A stretch of 64,000 nt of DNA from Tritrichomonas musculus (taxonomy: Eukaryota > Parabasalia > Tritrichomonadida > Tritrichomonadidae). Positions 55,096-63,837 of this stretch are shown here, in pieces. A program made the position numbers and the translations under genes. The stretch spans positions 1 to 64,000 of the forward strand of contig JAPFFF010000060.1 of the NCBI GenBank assembly GCA_039105265.1. Direction: 5' to 3'. Position 1 is the stretch's first letter. The number at the start of each line of letters is the position of its first letter. The notes beneath the pieces are model-generated. The model saw nothing but the letters and a program-made list of their open reading frames with translations. It did not search any database and was not told the origin of the DNA.

Positions 55096-55647
55096 TTACA
55101 TCATATCTTCAAAGATGCGATTTCTCCTACCAATAGGTCTCATAGGTATATATTGAGGTTGTTGTTCTTCTTCATATTGTTGTGGCGGTTCTTCAGGAAC
55201 ATACTGTTGTCTTGGTTTACTCATCCTTTTATCAACAACCTCCTTTATCATACGTCTCTGTTCTTTCTTCTCTCGACTTATCTTCATTTCTTCACCTAGT
55301 GATTTTAGCTGTTTTAGTATTTCCTCATTCACAGTAGGGTCATAAACTTGGCTTTGTTGAGTTTTTCGAGGTTTTGGAGGTTTTCGTGCAGCTTTCGAAC
55401 TTATTGGCTTTCTTGGCTTTTCTTCAAGTTCCTCATGTTCTTCACTGTCTGAGTTTTCTTGAGTTTCTTCGTTATTTTCACTTTCTGAGTTTTCTTGATA
55501 TTCTCGAGTTATTGGAGTTTTTCGCTGTTTTACAATATACTTGTCTTTGGTTTTTGTAGGTAAAACTTCCCAATCTGGGTCATCCCTTCCATTCAACCAT
55601 TTATGAATAACTGCAAGTCTCTTAGAACCTGTTAGATGTTTTGACAT
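55096..55647 (-). CDS. Charged, disordered hypothetical protein upstream of the capsid gene (element B)
   Basis: 183 residues. An N-terminal KRLAVIHKWLNGRDDPDW segment, Glu/Ser-rich acidic stretch (SESENNEETQENSDSEE), basic Pro-rich stretch (KAARKPPKPRKTQ), a charged helix with KISREKKEQRRMIKE and a Gln/Pro-rich end (EEPPQQYEEEQQPQ) closing with IPMRPIGRRNRIF. Placed between the capsid gene and the small amphipathic protein, it may be a scaffold or DNA-condensing core protein; no family recognised. Confidence 0.6.
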   Translation of the reverse strand: MSKHLTGSKRLAVIHKWLNGRDDPDWEVLPTKTKDKYIVKQRKTPITREYQENSESENNEETQENSDSEEHEELEEKPRKPISSKAARKPPKPRKTQQSQVYDPTVNEEILKQLKSLGEEMKISREKKEQRRMIKEVVDKRMSKPRQQYVPEEPPQQYEEEQQPQYIPMRPIGRRNRIFEDMM

Positions 55648-55694
55648 TTAAAATAAACAAAAAAGTCCAAAAATTTAGTTTTTTTGAGTTTTCA

Positions 55695-56150
55695 TTAGAT
55701 GTAGGTTCTCGCCCGATTGTTGGTAGTAAAGTCACTCTCTTGTAATGATCTAGACGAAAATGCTGGCTTTTCAAGAGGTGCTCCAACTGATTCACCTTTT
55801 GCAGATTTATTAATTGATGATAAGGCAGTTTTCACTTTTCCATCTGGGACATATTTTAATGCTGTGTCAGCTATGTTTGCTAATTTATTTCTTGTACTAT
55901 CGCTCAAGTAGCTTTCACCAAGACCTCTCGCAACTGAACCAATAACACCAGCATGCTTGGTTAATCCACCTGCTGAAGCATCCAATATTTTACTTGCAAG
56001 ACCTCCAGTAAAACTATCTGCAGCTCCCATTAATAATTTACCACCTAAACCTACTCCTCCTTTTATTATCGTTTGCCATGGAGAAAATTCTTTTTGTTTA
56101 GCATAATTTGGCTTCCAATAATCTTCTTCTGAATGAAGTTTAATTCCCAT
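55695..56150 (-). CDS. Small Gly/Ala-rich virion-type protein (element B)
   Basis: 151 residues. After a polar start (MGIKLHSEEDYWKPNY) comes a Gly/Ala/Leu-rich amphipathic region (IIKGGVGLGGKLLMGAADSF, GGLASKILDASAGGLTK), then a charged tail. Composition and location between ATPase and capsid genes recall pVI-like membrane-active proteins, and the A protein at 15692 may correspond. No catalytic motif. Confidence 0.6.
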   Translation of the reverse strand: MGIKLHSEEDYWKPNYAKQKEFSPWQTIIKGGVGLGGKLLMGAADSFTGGLASKILDASAGGLTKHAGVIGSVARGLGESYLSDSTRNKLANIADTALKYVPDGKVKTALSSINKSAKGESVGAPLEKPAFSSRSLQESDFTTNNRARTYI

Positions 56151-56167
56151 TTTTAAAAAATAAAAAA

Positions 56168-57034
56168 TTATTCGAAATAGTACTTATTAGCAGAAATATT
56201 CATTACGAATTTTTCATGTGGTTCTTTATGTTGTAAGTATTCAGCTACTGTCTGCTTAGTATTTAATGAGTTATTTGTTTGTTGCAACAAGCTCGTAAAA
56301 TCTTCCTCACTATATCCTGTATAACATATTATATCTGTTGCTAACCTTTTAGCATTCATATGAACAAATCGAATAGTTTGGATAGCCATGATACATGTTA
56401 AATTATAGTGTCTTGTCTTGGTTAACAACTTGATAAATTCACTATTACCATTCTTTAATAAATCACTACCTGCACAATCATCTAGTATCAATAATGTGTT
56501 ATATGGATATGATGATGTTTCATACTTGACTAACTTATTGGCTATATATATTATTTTATCATTGAGCTCATTTAAATGATGCTTCTCAATGAGCCTCCTC
56601 ATTTCGTCATTGGTCTCTTTCATTCGAGATAATACATATTTGACAATGGCATAATACTTTATCTTTCTTCGAAGATGTCTTTTAAGATAACTCATTAATT
56701 CTCTTTCCTTTACATAATCGATTCTTGATCGTATCTGTTTATTAAGTGTTTCAGCTGTTTTATCCATTTTACCAGAGCTTGAGCAAAATATTATCTTTTG
56801 GTAGTATGGATGTTTAAACAACCTCTCTGTTATCATAATATGTCTCCATATCCAAAAACTTTTACCAGCACCTGGTTTACCAATTAAAAAGTATATACCA
56901 TTTGTGCTAAAAGGATAATCAGGTGATAATGGTTTAATCAAAGCACCATCTATCTCTTTCATGTTCTTCTGTAAGGTCTCTTTAATCAATGTTTCTACTT
57001 TATTTATGAGTTCTGCATTTGGGGGTTCATCCAT
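56168..57034 (-). CDS. Genome-packaging ATPase, FtsK/HerA-type (element B)
   Basis: 288 residues. Walker A FLIGKPGAGKSFW near residues 49-61; IIFCSSSG strand; Walker B NTLLILDDCAGSD near 178-190; then LTKTRHYNLTCIMAIQTIRF with the sensor Gln, and CYTGYSEEDF. Matches the A33-like packaging ATPases of Polintons. It sits next to the integrase gene with 10 bp between. Confidence 0.92.
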   Translation of the reverse strand: MDEPPNAELINKVETLIKETLQKNMKEIDGALIKPLSPDYPFSTNGIYFLIGKPGAGKSFWIWRHIMITERLFKHPYYQKIIFCSSSGKMDKTAETLNKQIRSRIDYVKERELMSYLKRHLRRKIKYYAIVKYVLSRMKETNDEMRRLIEKHHLNELNDKIIYIANKLVKYETSSYPYNTLLILDDCAGSDLLKNGNSEFIKLLTKTRHYNLTCIMAIQTIRFVHMNAKRLATDIICYTGYSEEDFTSLLQQTNNSLNTKQTVAEYLQHKEPHEKFVMNISANKYYFE

Positions 57035-57044
57035 TTACAAATTT

Positions 57045-58199
57045 TTAAATGTATTTCATAATTTTATCTGGTATTGGTTTGCCCTCAACCTTTTGACCTG
57101 CTTTAATTTGTCGTTCATAATTTTTCTTTTGTTCCAACCAATATTGTCTTTCTGCTGTACCAAGTACTAATGGATTACCTCTCCTTACATCTCTAATAGT
57201 TTGTCTAGCAAAGGCATCATCACCTTCGACTCCTTCCCATTTTAAATCATACTTACCAGTATCTTCATCAAAGTTATATATTTTTTCAATAATACCTTCT
57301 TTACCTTCATTTAGTCTTTCAGCTACTTTAATCCTTTTGTCTCTTGTCCTTAACAACCTATATCCAGGGAATGAACTAGTTGAACCATCTTTGGACTTGA
57401 CCACAAACTGGTTACCTTTTTGCGAGTCAACTATATAAGACTCATTAGACAAATTACTTCTTCTTTTACCAAATGGTTCTTTTTCGAGTACTAACCTGAC
57501 CTTCTCACCTGGATTAAAATGATATGGATTAATGCGTGCATTCTTTTGTATGTACTTTATTTCATCCTCTGGAGTAATATCATTAGGTGCTTTATTATCT
57601 AGAGACCTATGAGGAGAGTTGTTATATATGTTAACCAAATCATGCATCTCCTTTGGTTGAATAAACCTATTTTCACCAATAGCATCTCTTATGGTTCTCA
57701 TAAACCTATTAATAATGCCAAGTACATTATGGTTATTCTCAGTTGTTGTTCGATATTTTATGTTCTTCTCTCTCATGAAGTCTAAGACTGTTGATGATAA
57801 ATATGCAGCATCCTCATCACTTGTTATCGAATATACATGAGGTACATCATTAACAAATTTATGAAGTGCTGTTAATACTTCTCTTGCTCCTTTACCATTC
57901 ATAGGATATGCATATGCTTTTCTGGTGTTGATATTAATGAACATTAGATAATTCAACCCACCTGCCTCTTTATTATTAATGAAGGTATCCATTTGATAAC
58001 CATGAGGATGTTTGGATACAATAGGAATAAATTGTGCTTTAGGTACTCTCTTATCATGTACTACTTTTTCATCAAAGTATTTCTTTGCTTCGTCTTCATT
58101 TAGATTCTCTTGTTTTGCCATGCTAAGGTATTTGTCCAAGGTCTTCCATTTAGCTTTGTTGTATAATTTTTCATATGGGCTTGGTTCTTCTTTACTCAT
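57045..58199 (-). CDS. Retroviral-type integrase with chromo/SH3-like C-terminus (element B)
   Basis: 384 residues. N-terminal helical region; catalytic core with GYQMDTFIN, a central YLMFININTRKAYAYPM strand pair, SITSDEDAAY, and NVLGIINRFMRTIRDAIG followed by LVNIYNNSPHRSL. After the core an SH3-like unit (FNPGEKVRLVLEKEPF...YIVDSQ) and a chromodomain-like piece (IIEKIYNFDEDTGKYDLKW). Responsible for insertion. More strongly Maverick-like than the A integrase; the two align in the core only. Confidence 0.92.
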   Translation of the reverse strand: MSKEEPSPYEKLYNKAKWKTLDKYLSMAKQENLNEDEAKKYFDEKVVHDKRVPKAQFIPIVSKHPHGYQMDTFINNKEAGGLNYLMFININTRKAYAYPMNGKGAREVLTALHKFVNDVPHVYSITSDEDAAYLSSTVLDFMREKNIKYRTTTENNHNVLGIINRFMRTIRDAIGENRFIQPKEMHDLVNIYNNSPHRSLDNKAPNDITPEDEIKYIQKNARINPYHFNPGEKVRLVLEKEPFGKRRSNLSNESYIVDSQKGNQFVVKSKDGSTSSFPGYRLLRTRDKRIKVAERLNEGKEGIIEKIYNFDEDTGKYDLKWEGVEGDDAFARQTIRDVRRGNPLVLGTAERQYWLEQKKNYERQIKAGQKVEGKPIPDKIMKYI

Positions 58200-58205
58200 T
58201 TATTT

Positions 58206-59207
58206 TTAAATAAACATCTTATCGTATTGAAGGAATTGCATTTCGATTACAAATGAATCATTTGGAGGTAGTTTTGTTGGACAATTATAATGTGCATCAC
58301 TATAGAAGTCTATCCAAAACCTTTGGTCCATTGAGTTTAACTTGAAGTACTTAATAGGACTATATTCAACATCACTATCTCCAATATAGTTATGCAATGC
58401 TTGTTCACCTATCGATGAATATATTTTGCATGATTGTCTGTCCCATATATTATCAAATATCAATTCCTTGTGCCATGTTTGATATTTTTCTGGTTTATTT
58501 TGAAATATGCCATTACCTATATTAAACACATCTGCAAAGTCATCATTCCAGGATTTAAGTTGGAAAAAGTTCATATATGGTGCAGTATACTCCCAATCTC
58601 GTTCATTCTTACTATTGTTATAGTAGTATTTATGGTTCCCTGCTTTATTTCTTTCTGTATAAATGATTTCATGAAAACCATTTTTATCATAGTATCCATC
58701 GGTTTGTATATCTCTATCCTGTATATCATCATCATTTTGAACAAATTTGTCTAATTTAGAAGTTCTAATGTATGACTTGAATGCACGATTAACTGCATCA
58801 AAAAATCCACGTAAATCTCCATCGACTGACACCCAATCAATGACTTTGAAGCACCCATATTCATGATTTGAACCAGTTATATAGTCTTCTTTTAGTGTTC
58901 CATCATTCCATGTTCCACCACAAACAAACTCATATGTTTTCTTATGTATCTTATATATTTCAATCTCTACTTCCATTTTGCGTCTTCTCTTAATGATATG
59001 TGCTGAACGAACGCCAACAATAGATTCCCCTTTGTTTGCAGTTGACCATTCTGGTGGGAAATTAAACCAATACCTATTAAACTTAGCTTTATCATGTTGA
59101 GCATCCTCAAGGAAGTAGGCTGTTTCGATTGGAAGAGGTGTATTACCATCATTAACTATATTATCTCGATTAGGATATAAAGTGTTAACACTTGGTGGTA
59201 ATTCCAT
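58206..59207 (-). CDS. Probable minor capsid (penton-like) protein (element B)
   Basis: 333 residues, beta-rich throughout. It has WSTANKGESIVGVRSAHI near the N-terminus, then EVEIEIYKIHKKTYEFVCGG, a loop-rich middle with repeated Tyr-Asn, and a final FWIDFYSDAHYNCPTKLPPN followed by SFVIEMQFLQYD, strands like the end of single jelly-roll pentons. Placement after the integrase and before the protease is common for the Polinton minor capsid gene. Identity rests on pattern and position. Confidence 0.65.
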   Translation of the reverse strand: MELPPSVNTLYPNRDNIVNDGNTPLPIETAYFLEDAQHDKAKFNRYWFNFPPEWSTANKGESIVGVRSAHIIKRRRKMEVEIEIYKIHKKTYEFVCGGTWNDGTLKEDYITGSNHEYGCFKVIDWVSVDGDLRGFFDAVNRAFKSYIRTSKLDKFVQNDDDIQDRDIQTDGYYDKNGFHEIIYTERNKAGNHKYYYNNSKNERDWEYTAPYMNFFQLKSWNDDFADVFNIGNGIFQNKPEKYQTWHKELIFDNIWDRQSCKIYSSIGEQALHNYIGDSDVEYSPIKYFKLNSMDQRFWIDFYSDAHYNCPTKLPPNDSFVIEMQFLQYDKMFI

Positions 59208-59231
59208 TTCGAGTTGAATAAAAAGTCTTTA

Positions 59232-60803
59232 TTAATATACAACACCTGTTTCTAATTCATTGTTTTGAAGTTCTCGAAGTATTCTCTTTCTAATATCTGG
59301 TATATTGCGTTGTTTAAACTTACCATTTCCTTCATGCAAAAAGGTACGACAAGATTCCATTAGAAACACTCCACAATCCTTGTTATTCCTTTGACTAGGT
59401 ACATCATAATATTTTGCTTTTAACTTACCTGTTCCTGAAATATTGATCCACTTATTAAGTGTCTTTACCTCTGGTGCCATTGACTTATTCTCAGAGTCAT
59501 AGCATTCGATTATTTTCTTTGGATATCGAACAATACATAAAACCCAATGTTCTCCATCTGAGCAAATGGGGACAAATACTTTATCGAAATGTGTAAATGA
59601 CTGTTTACCTGAGATAGGACTTTTCATCAGTTCATGTATTTTTTCCATATCATTAGTCTCATATGCCATAGAAAGGAGGGTATAAAATGCAGTAGGTACA
59701 ACCAATATTTTCTTTTTATCAAACTCTGCTTCATTTTGACCAGGTTGTTTATTCAATCTCTTTCCTTTGTTATATAGAAGTTTCAAGTAGTCATCAATAA
59801 CATCTTCTTCTATATTTTCATCATTGACTAAACTCCTCCAATCATGAATTTTATGACGTCTTTGGTCTACTGTAAACTCTCCTGTCTTCTGTGGTGTCAT
59901 ACGGGGTTCTCTTGGAGGAGGACTAGTACCTCGAGAGGTATGTGATGATGGAAACTGTGGAGGTGGTGATGAAGGAGGAGGAGGTGGTGGAGGTGGAGGT
60001 GAACGAGAAGGAGGAGGAGGTGGAGGTGAAGGTGAACGAGGTCGTTTTGATTTTTTCTTAGGTTGTTTTGATTTTTTCTTAGGTCTATCATCCTCGTCTA
60101 AATTTGTACTACTTTGAAGTAAAAGTTGAATTCTGTTTTGATTTTGATCCCTTGTTGGTGGCTCAACATTTGTGGGTCGGTTCCTACCGATTTTCCTAAG
60201 GTTAAGATGATAATCATTTCGATTTAAAGTTGGAGGTCTGGGTAATGGAGCCAATTCTGGTATATCATCTGTTTGAATACCTCTAGTTTTATATTCTTTC
60301 TTATCACTTTTCAATGTTCTTTCTTTCATCTGCTCTCTCAGTTCTCTAGCTGCTTGTTTTTCCTCCTCAGTCTTCATTCGAGATATCCTTATGTTGATAA
60401 TATCATAATGTAATTTTATCTCTGTTAATATACCTTGATCTGATTCTTGGAGAGTATATTGATATGGCTTTAATACTGTTATGTAATGCCCATGTTCATC
60501 TTTATCATCTTGATTTTTCTTAATAGCAAACACACAACCTGTAAATTTTGCTCTTGGTTTCTCTCTCTTGAGTCTATTAGCAAATTCAAGTACGTCTTTA
60601 AAAGCTATACTAGTATTTAAATATGTCTCATATAATTTTTGTAGATTTATTTGATTATTAGAGAACTTCCATATAGTTTGACCCAAACCTCTTGTTAATC
60701 TTGCAACATCTCTATCAACTAGTTTAGGTCGAAATTTAATAGTACCTTGTAGTAGTTGTATTTTATTGTTAGGTTTTGTTTGTGTACCTACATCACTTGT
60801 CAT
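59232..60803 (-). CDS. Ulp1/adenain-type cysteine protease with Pro-rich region (element B)
   Basis: 523 residues. C-terminal protease: DGEHWVLCIVRYP (His near residue 427), IIECYDSENK (Asp near 442), and DVPSQRNNKDCGVFLMESC (Gln and Cys near 476-483), the C48 order H-D-Q-C used for capsid maturation in Polintons and adenoviruses. N-terminal half is an extra domain beginning MTSDVGTQTKPN, with YKTRGIQTDDIPE near 173-185, then two KKKSKRPRS-like basic words and a run of Pro (PPPPPPPPP) near 270. The QT motifs fit dynein light chain binding. Confidence 0.9.
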   Translation of the reverse strand: MTSDVGTQTKPNNKIQLLQGTIKFRPKLVDRDVARLTRGLGQTIWKFSNNQINLQKLYETYLNTSIAFKDVLEFANRLKREKPRAKFTGCVFAIKKNQDDKDEHGHYITVLKPYQYTLQESDQGILTEIKLHYDIINIRISRMKTEEEKQAARELREQMKERTLKSDKKEYKTRGIQTDDIPELAPLPRPPTLNRNDYHLNLRKIGRNRPTNVEPPTRDQNQNRIQLLLQSSTNLDEDDRPKKKSKQPKKKSKRPRSPSPPPPPPSRSPPPPPPPPPSSPPPQFPSSHTSRGTSPPPREPRMTPQKTGEFTVDQRRHKIHDWRSLVNDENIEEDVIDDYLKLLYNKGKRLNKQPGQNEAEFDKKKILVVPTAFYTLLSMAYETNDMEKIHELMKSPISGKQSFTHFDKVFVPICSDGEHWVLCIVRYPKKIIECYDSENKSMAPEVKTLNKWINISGTGKLKAKYYDVPSQRNNKDCGVFLMESCRTFLHEGNGKFKQRNIPDIRKRILRELQNNELETGVVY

Positions 60804-60869
60804 TTAAAAATCAAATAAAAGAAAGAAGAAGAAGATGTTGTTTATTTCATTTTTTTTATTTCTGTATAA

Positions 60870-61133
60870 ATGGCTTATTTCATGACCATAAAAGAGCGTA
60901 TATATATCCTCTATAAAATAGTGTCTTACCTCTATGATTATAGATGTGAGACTAATGAGGGAGTATGTAATATTTTAATTAATAAGATAAAAGAGTTAGC
61001 TGCTGAGTATTTCGAACCTGAATTTCTTGGTGTAATGATGAAAGATGGTGATTTGGAATTTATCGACCAAATAGAACATTTTGCCTTTGAGTTCTTAGAG
61101 TACCAAATATCTAATCTGCCCTCGCATTTATAA
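60870..61133 (+). CDS. Small acidic helical hypothetical protein (element B)
   Basis: 87 residues. MAYFMTIKERIYILYKIV, then acidic helices with EGVCNILINKIKELAAEYFEP and a closing HFAFEFLEYQIS. No membrane span clear enough to call. It follows TTTTTTTATTTCTGTATAA and overlaps the convergent HNH gene by 23 bp. No family recognised. Confidence 0.55.
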   Translation: MAYFMTIKERIYILYKIVSYLYDYRCETNEGVCNILINKIKELAAEYFEPEFLGVMMKDGDLEFIDQIEHFAFEFLEYQISNLPSHL

Positions 61134-61446
61134 TTTTGGGCATATCCCTGTTATAGTTACTATCAGTTGGGGTTACCCATCTTAAGTTGCTTAGATGGTA
61201 GTCAGCCCTATTCCTATTGATATGGTCTACCTCTATTTTATGTTGTGGGTCATCATTAGGTATGAACTGTCTTGCTATAAGTACATGTTTCAAGTAGTAG
61301 TTGCCATTTAGACATACTCGTATATACCCCTTTATATGTTTTGCATCTTTGCATATAAAATGATTACTCTTACGTCTTATAGTAAAGGGGTACCTATTCA
61401 GTATCTCATAGTCGTTAGTAAAGCCTTTGAGTGGCACAAATGACAT
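61111..61446 (-). CDS. HNH (His-Me finger) endonuclease, short (element B)
   Basis: 111 residues. YEILNRYPFTIRRKSNHFIC, GYIRVCLNGNYYLKHVLIA and RQFIPNDDPQHKIEVDHIN align closely with the first half of A's 213-residue protein (33057). The core VDHINRNRADYHLSNLRWV is complete, with SNYNRD after it. It is close to a full-length phage-type HNH with NUMOD4-like start. Its presence in both lineages at different places hints at exchange or independent capture. Confidence 0.85.
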   Translation of the reverse strand: MSFVPLKGFTNDYEILNRYPFTIRRKSNHFICKDAKHIKGYIRVCLNGNYYLKHVLIARQFIPNDDPQHKIEVDHINRNRADYHLSNLRWVTPTDSNYNRDMPKIINARAD

Positions 61447-61487
61447 TTACTCACTTTTTAAATGATTCATTTCATTTTTATTTTCGT

Positions 61488-61787
61488 ATGAACAAGTGGG
61501 GGAAAATCATTGTTGATAGAATTGATAATAATGAACCTCGTCATTATCCTCTTGATGACAAAGAAAGAAACATTACCAAGTTCCCAAAGAAAAAAAAGCG
61601 AGTGGGCTTGTATAAAAACTATAAGGAACATCAAGAAGAAGAAGAAGAAATGTTTATAGTGACAGAGTGTCATTTTATTCCCTATGAATATAAAGAGATA
61701 GGTGTTCAAACTGAAGACCTTTGGGATGTAGGTGTTCAAACTAATGCTGAACTACCTCATATAGAAGAACTACTTAGTAAAATCTAA
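61488..61787 (+). CDS. Small protein with two GVQT motifs near the right end (element B)
   Basis: 99 residues from the ATG at 61488 (MNKWGKIIVDRIDNN), after ATTTTTATTTTCGT. Basic middle (KFPKKKKRVGLYKN), a Glu run, then YKEIGVQTEDLWDVGVQTN, two dynein-light-chain-like motifs 11 residues apart. A double LC8 motif is typical for binding the dimeric light chain. It ends 26 bp before the right terminal repeat. Function otherwise unknown. Confidence 0.6.
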   Translation: MNKWGKIIVDRIDNNEPRHYPLDDKERNITKFPKKKKRVGLYKNYKEHQEEEEEMFIVTECHFIPYEYKEIGVQTEDLWDVGVQTNAELPHIEELLSKI

Positions 61788-61813
61788 CTTCTTTTATTTT
61801 AATTTTTGTTGTA

Positions 61814-62048
61814 GTAGGTACGAGATTCTCGGGGCTGGTACCTGTGCCGTTTCATAGATGGGCGGTTGTGGGGTGGGGTACCTGTGCCGTTTCATAGATG
61901 GGGAGCAGTAGTGAGAACAAGAATATTTTTTTCTTTTTTTCTTTTTTCTTTTCTTTTCTTTTTCTTTTCTTTTCTTTTTCTTTTATGACGAGTTCGTGTT
62001 GACGCGTGGGGTGCCAGCCCCAGCGGAAACCGACTCGTATATACTACT
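61814..62048 (-). repeat. Element B right terminal inverted repeat
   Basis: Inverted partner of 36354-36588, 235 bp, with a pyrimidine tract near 61925-61985 on the plus strand and ending CGTATATACTACT. It is followed by the ATTAT duplication. Confidence 0.95.
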
Positions 62049-62053
62049 ATTAT
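62049..62053. repeat. Target site duplication of element B, right copy
   Basis: ATTAT, matching 36349-36353. Confidence 0.75.
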
Positions 62054-62180
62054 CTCAAGCAAGTCAAAGCCACACCATAAAAGAGGCTTGCATTTTTTTT
62101 GTTTACGGACCCCCGGTGAAATCATCGGCGCAGTTAGGTCTGGGCGACCGTTAAGGGCGCACAGCCTAACGTATACTACT
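62049..62180. mobile_element. Putative right terminal segment of element C
   Basis: After B's right-hand ATTAT duplication the sequence continues for about 130 bp and ends in GTATACTACT (62171-62180). Read on the minus strand this starts AGTAGTATAC, close to the B end AGTAGTATATAC. As in A and B, a GC-rich inverted repeat lies just inside it (GTTAGG at 62133-62138 and CCTAAC at 62165-62170). I infer this is the right end of C. The left end is outside the window, so neither repeat length nor target duplication can be checked, and C could extend further right as A does beyond the same core. Confidence 0.5.
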
Positions 62181-62493
62181 TGGCGCTTTTTATTTCCAAC
62201 CTTCGTCTTGATTTTTTGTAATAATTCCAGATAAATTAGTTTGAGAACCGATACTTACATGTATCGAATTAAATCAGTTTTTGGCTAATTCATTACTGTA
62301 ACTCCTTTCATTTTTTGTTTTTGTTTTTCCCATCTTAAATGTGCCAAGTTCGAAAATTTTTGAGTAATCTGTAATGGCAGAATATTGGTAACGCCTATGT
62401 TGAAAGCAAAAGTAAATGTTTTAGGTTGAATTTTAACCTTTTTTGTACGAACAATATAAAAAGTTTGACAAAATTGTAAAGATTATCATCTGT

Positions 62494-62610
62494 TTAATCA
62501 TCAAAAGGTTTGACAAGTACTTTCACTGGGCCAGTGGAACGAGATGATGAATCAATTACTACCATTTCATCATTTTCACCAAATATATCATTGGGTAATA
62601 AAACTGTCAT
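62494..62610 (-). CDS. Doubtful 38-residue frame
   Basis: MTVLLPNDIFGENDEMVVID followed by a Ser-rich and KVLVKPFDD end. Hydrophobic/acidic mix, with a TAAA just at the stop in the reverse reading (GATTAAAC). It may be a small gene, an end of a lost gene or chance. Nothing similar elsewhere in the window. Confidence 0.25.
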   Translation of the reverse strand: MTVLLPNDIFGENDEMVVIDSSSRSTGPVKVLVKPFDD

Positions 62611-63820
62611 TTTGATTTTTTGTTTTTATTTTGAATAAAGCTTGACAATAATGCATTGAAAAAATAAAAATCAAAATTTCTCAAAAACAAGCGCATAAAT
62701 CATTTTAATATTTTTAATATATCATTTATTAAATATATTCATTATAATTTTTGTATTTTAAAAACAAAATACAGTGAAAATGTCCAAAGTGAATACCTCT
62801 CATTAAAATTTAAATTTAAAATTTTTTTCATTCAAATTAAGATTTTGTTTTTCACTTTTGTTTCAAAATTTTTGAATTAAAAAAACTTTGTCCCATTTTT
62901 AGAAAATTAATTATCTCTCAAAAAATTGAATGAATATCTGGTTTTATATTTTTTATCAGAAATAAATTCTGAGAATTGAGAACAATTGGGAAGTCTAGAT
63001 CAGATTTTTTACAGAATTTTTTTTTTTTTTTGAGAAATTGTGATAAACTTTTTAAACTCTCAAAAAAATTATCGAGTTTTTAAATACAATGTTTTAGGAT
63101 TTAGATCATTAAATTGACTTTTAGGATAATCAAGTTCGAGTCCACCTATATAACAAAAAGCTGAAACTATGATAAATAAAATATTTTATCATTTAATATA
63201 TTTATATATATATGGCACTAAATATAATTTATACTATTATCATCAAATAATAATAGCTCAAAATATTATTATTATCAAGATACTTAGAAGTAATTAGAAA
63301 CAAAAAAAGTATTCAAAAAGTTAATATTAATTACCTAAGAAAAGATATTTGAAAAATCAATAAAATTTGAGAAAAATTATGTATAATAAACAATACAGCG
63401 ATTTTAAAATGATTTTTTCTAATATTAATGAATTTATTTTATTTTATATGAATATATAATATTATAAATCAACTAATTTATGCGCAATATTTTTTTGTAC
63501 AAAATATATTAATGTATATTAAAAAATTAAATAAATCACTTTTGTCAAGTATTGAAATAATTTATTTAGTATTTCATAATAAATAAACATTTTATATTTT
63601 TATTGATAATTATTTATATATGATAGATCATTTATATTATATATAAGCAAGAAAAAAAATAAAAAAATTTTATTCTTCAAGATAAATTATCAAAACTAAA
63701 TTCAATTATCATTGAAAATGAGATAAAATTTTCCATTTTTCAATAGCCAACTTATTGAGATATTCAATTGAGATATACATGCTTTAAAAATTGAATAAAA
63801 AACATCCTTTTGAGATTTTA

Positions 63821-63826
63821 TCATTC
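63821..63826 (+). promoter_or_regulatory. Initiator-like motif before the right-edge gene
   Basis: TCATTC 17 bp upstream of the ATG at 63838. The T. vaginalis core promoter is an initiator of the form TCA-pyrimidine-T-A/T placed within about 20 bp of the start codon, so sequence and spacing fit reasonably. Confidence 0.45.
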
Positions 63827-63837
63827 AATTATTTCAA

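Larger units (their letters stand above)
36354..62048. mobile_element. Element B: Maverick/Polinton, whole-looking, nested in element C
   Basis: A 25.7-kb element bounded by 235-bp inverted repeats (36354-36588 and 61814-62048). Its flanks carry the 5-bp duplication ATTAT (36349-36353 and 62049-62053); Mavericks are known to give 5-6 bp duplications. It encodes the full Maverick set: DNA polymerase B, integrase, ATPase, Ulp1-type cysteine protease, major capsid protein and probable minor capsid protein. It also has two giant fibre-like proteins and about ten small unnamed genes. Main frames are open and the ends match, so it looks whole and young. Gene content is that of element C and differs from element A. 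Confidence 0.93.
62181..63837. other. AT-rich host-side interval without recognised genes
   Basis: About 1.65 kb, increasingly AT-rich to the right, with long A and T runs and no long frame. One 38-codon frame (62494-62610) is noted separately. No repeat relation to the elements is apparent. It ends at an initiator-like motif before the right-edge gene. Confidence 0.6.

Noticed and set aside
36348-62054. 6-bp target duplication for element B
   Set aside because: Only ATTAT agrees on both sides; the sixth base differs in either direction.
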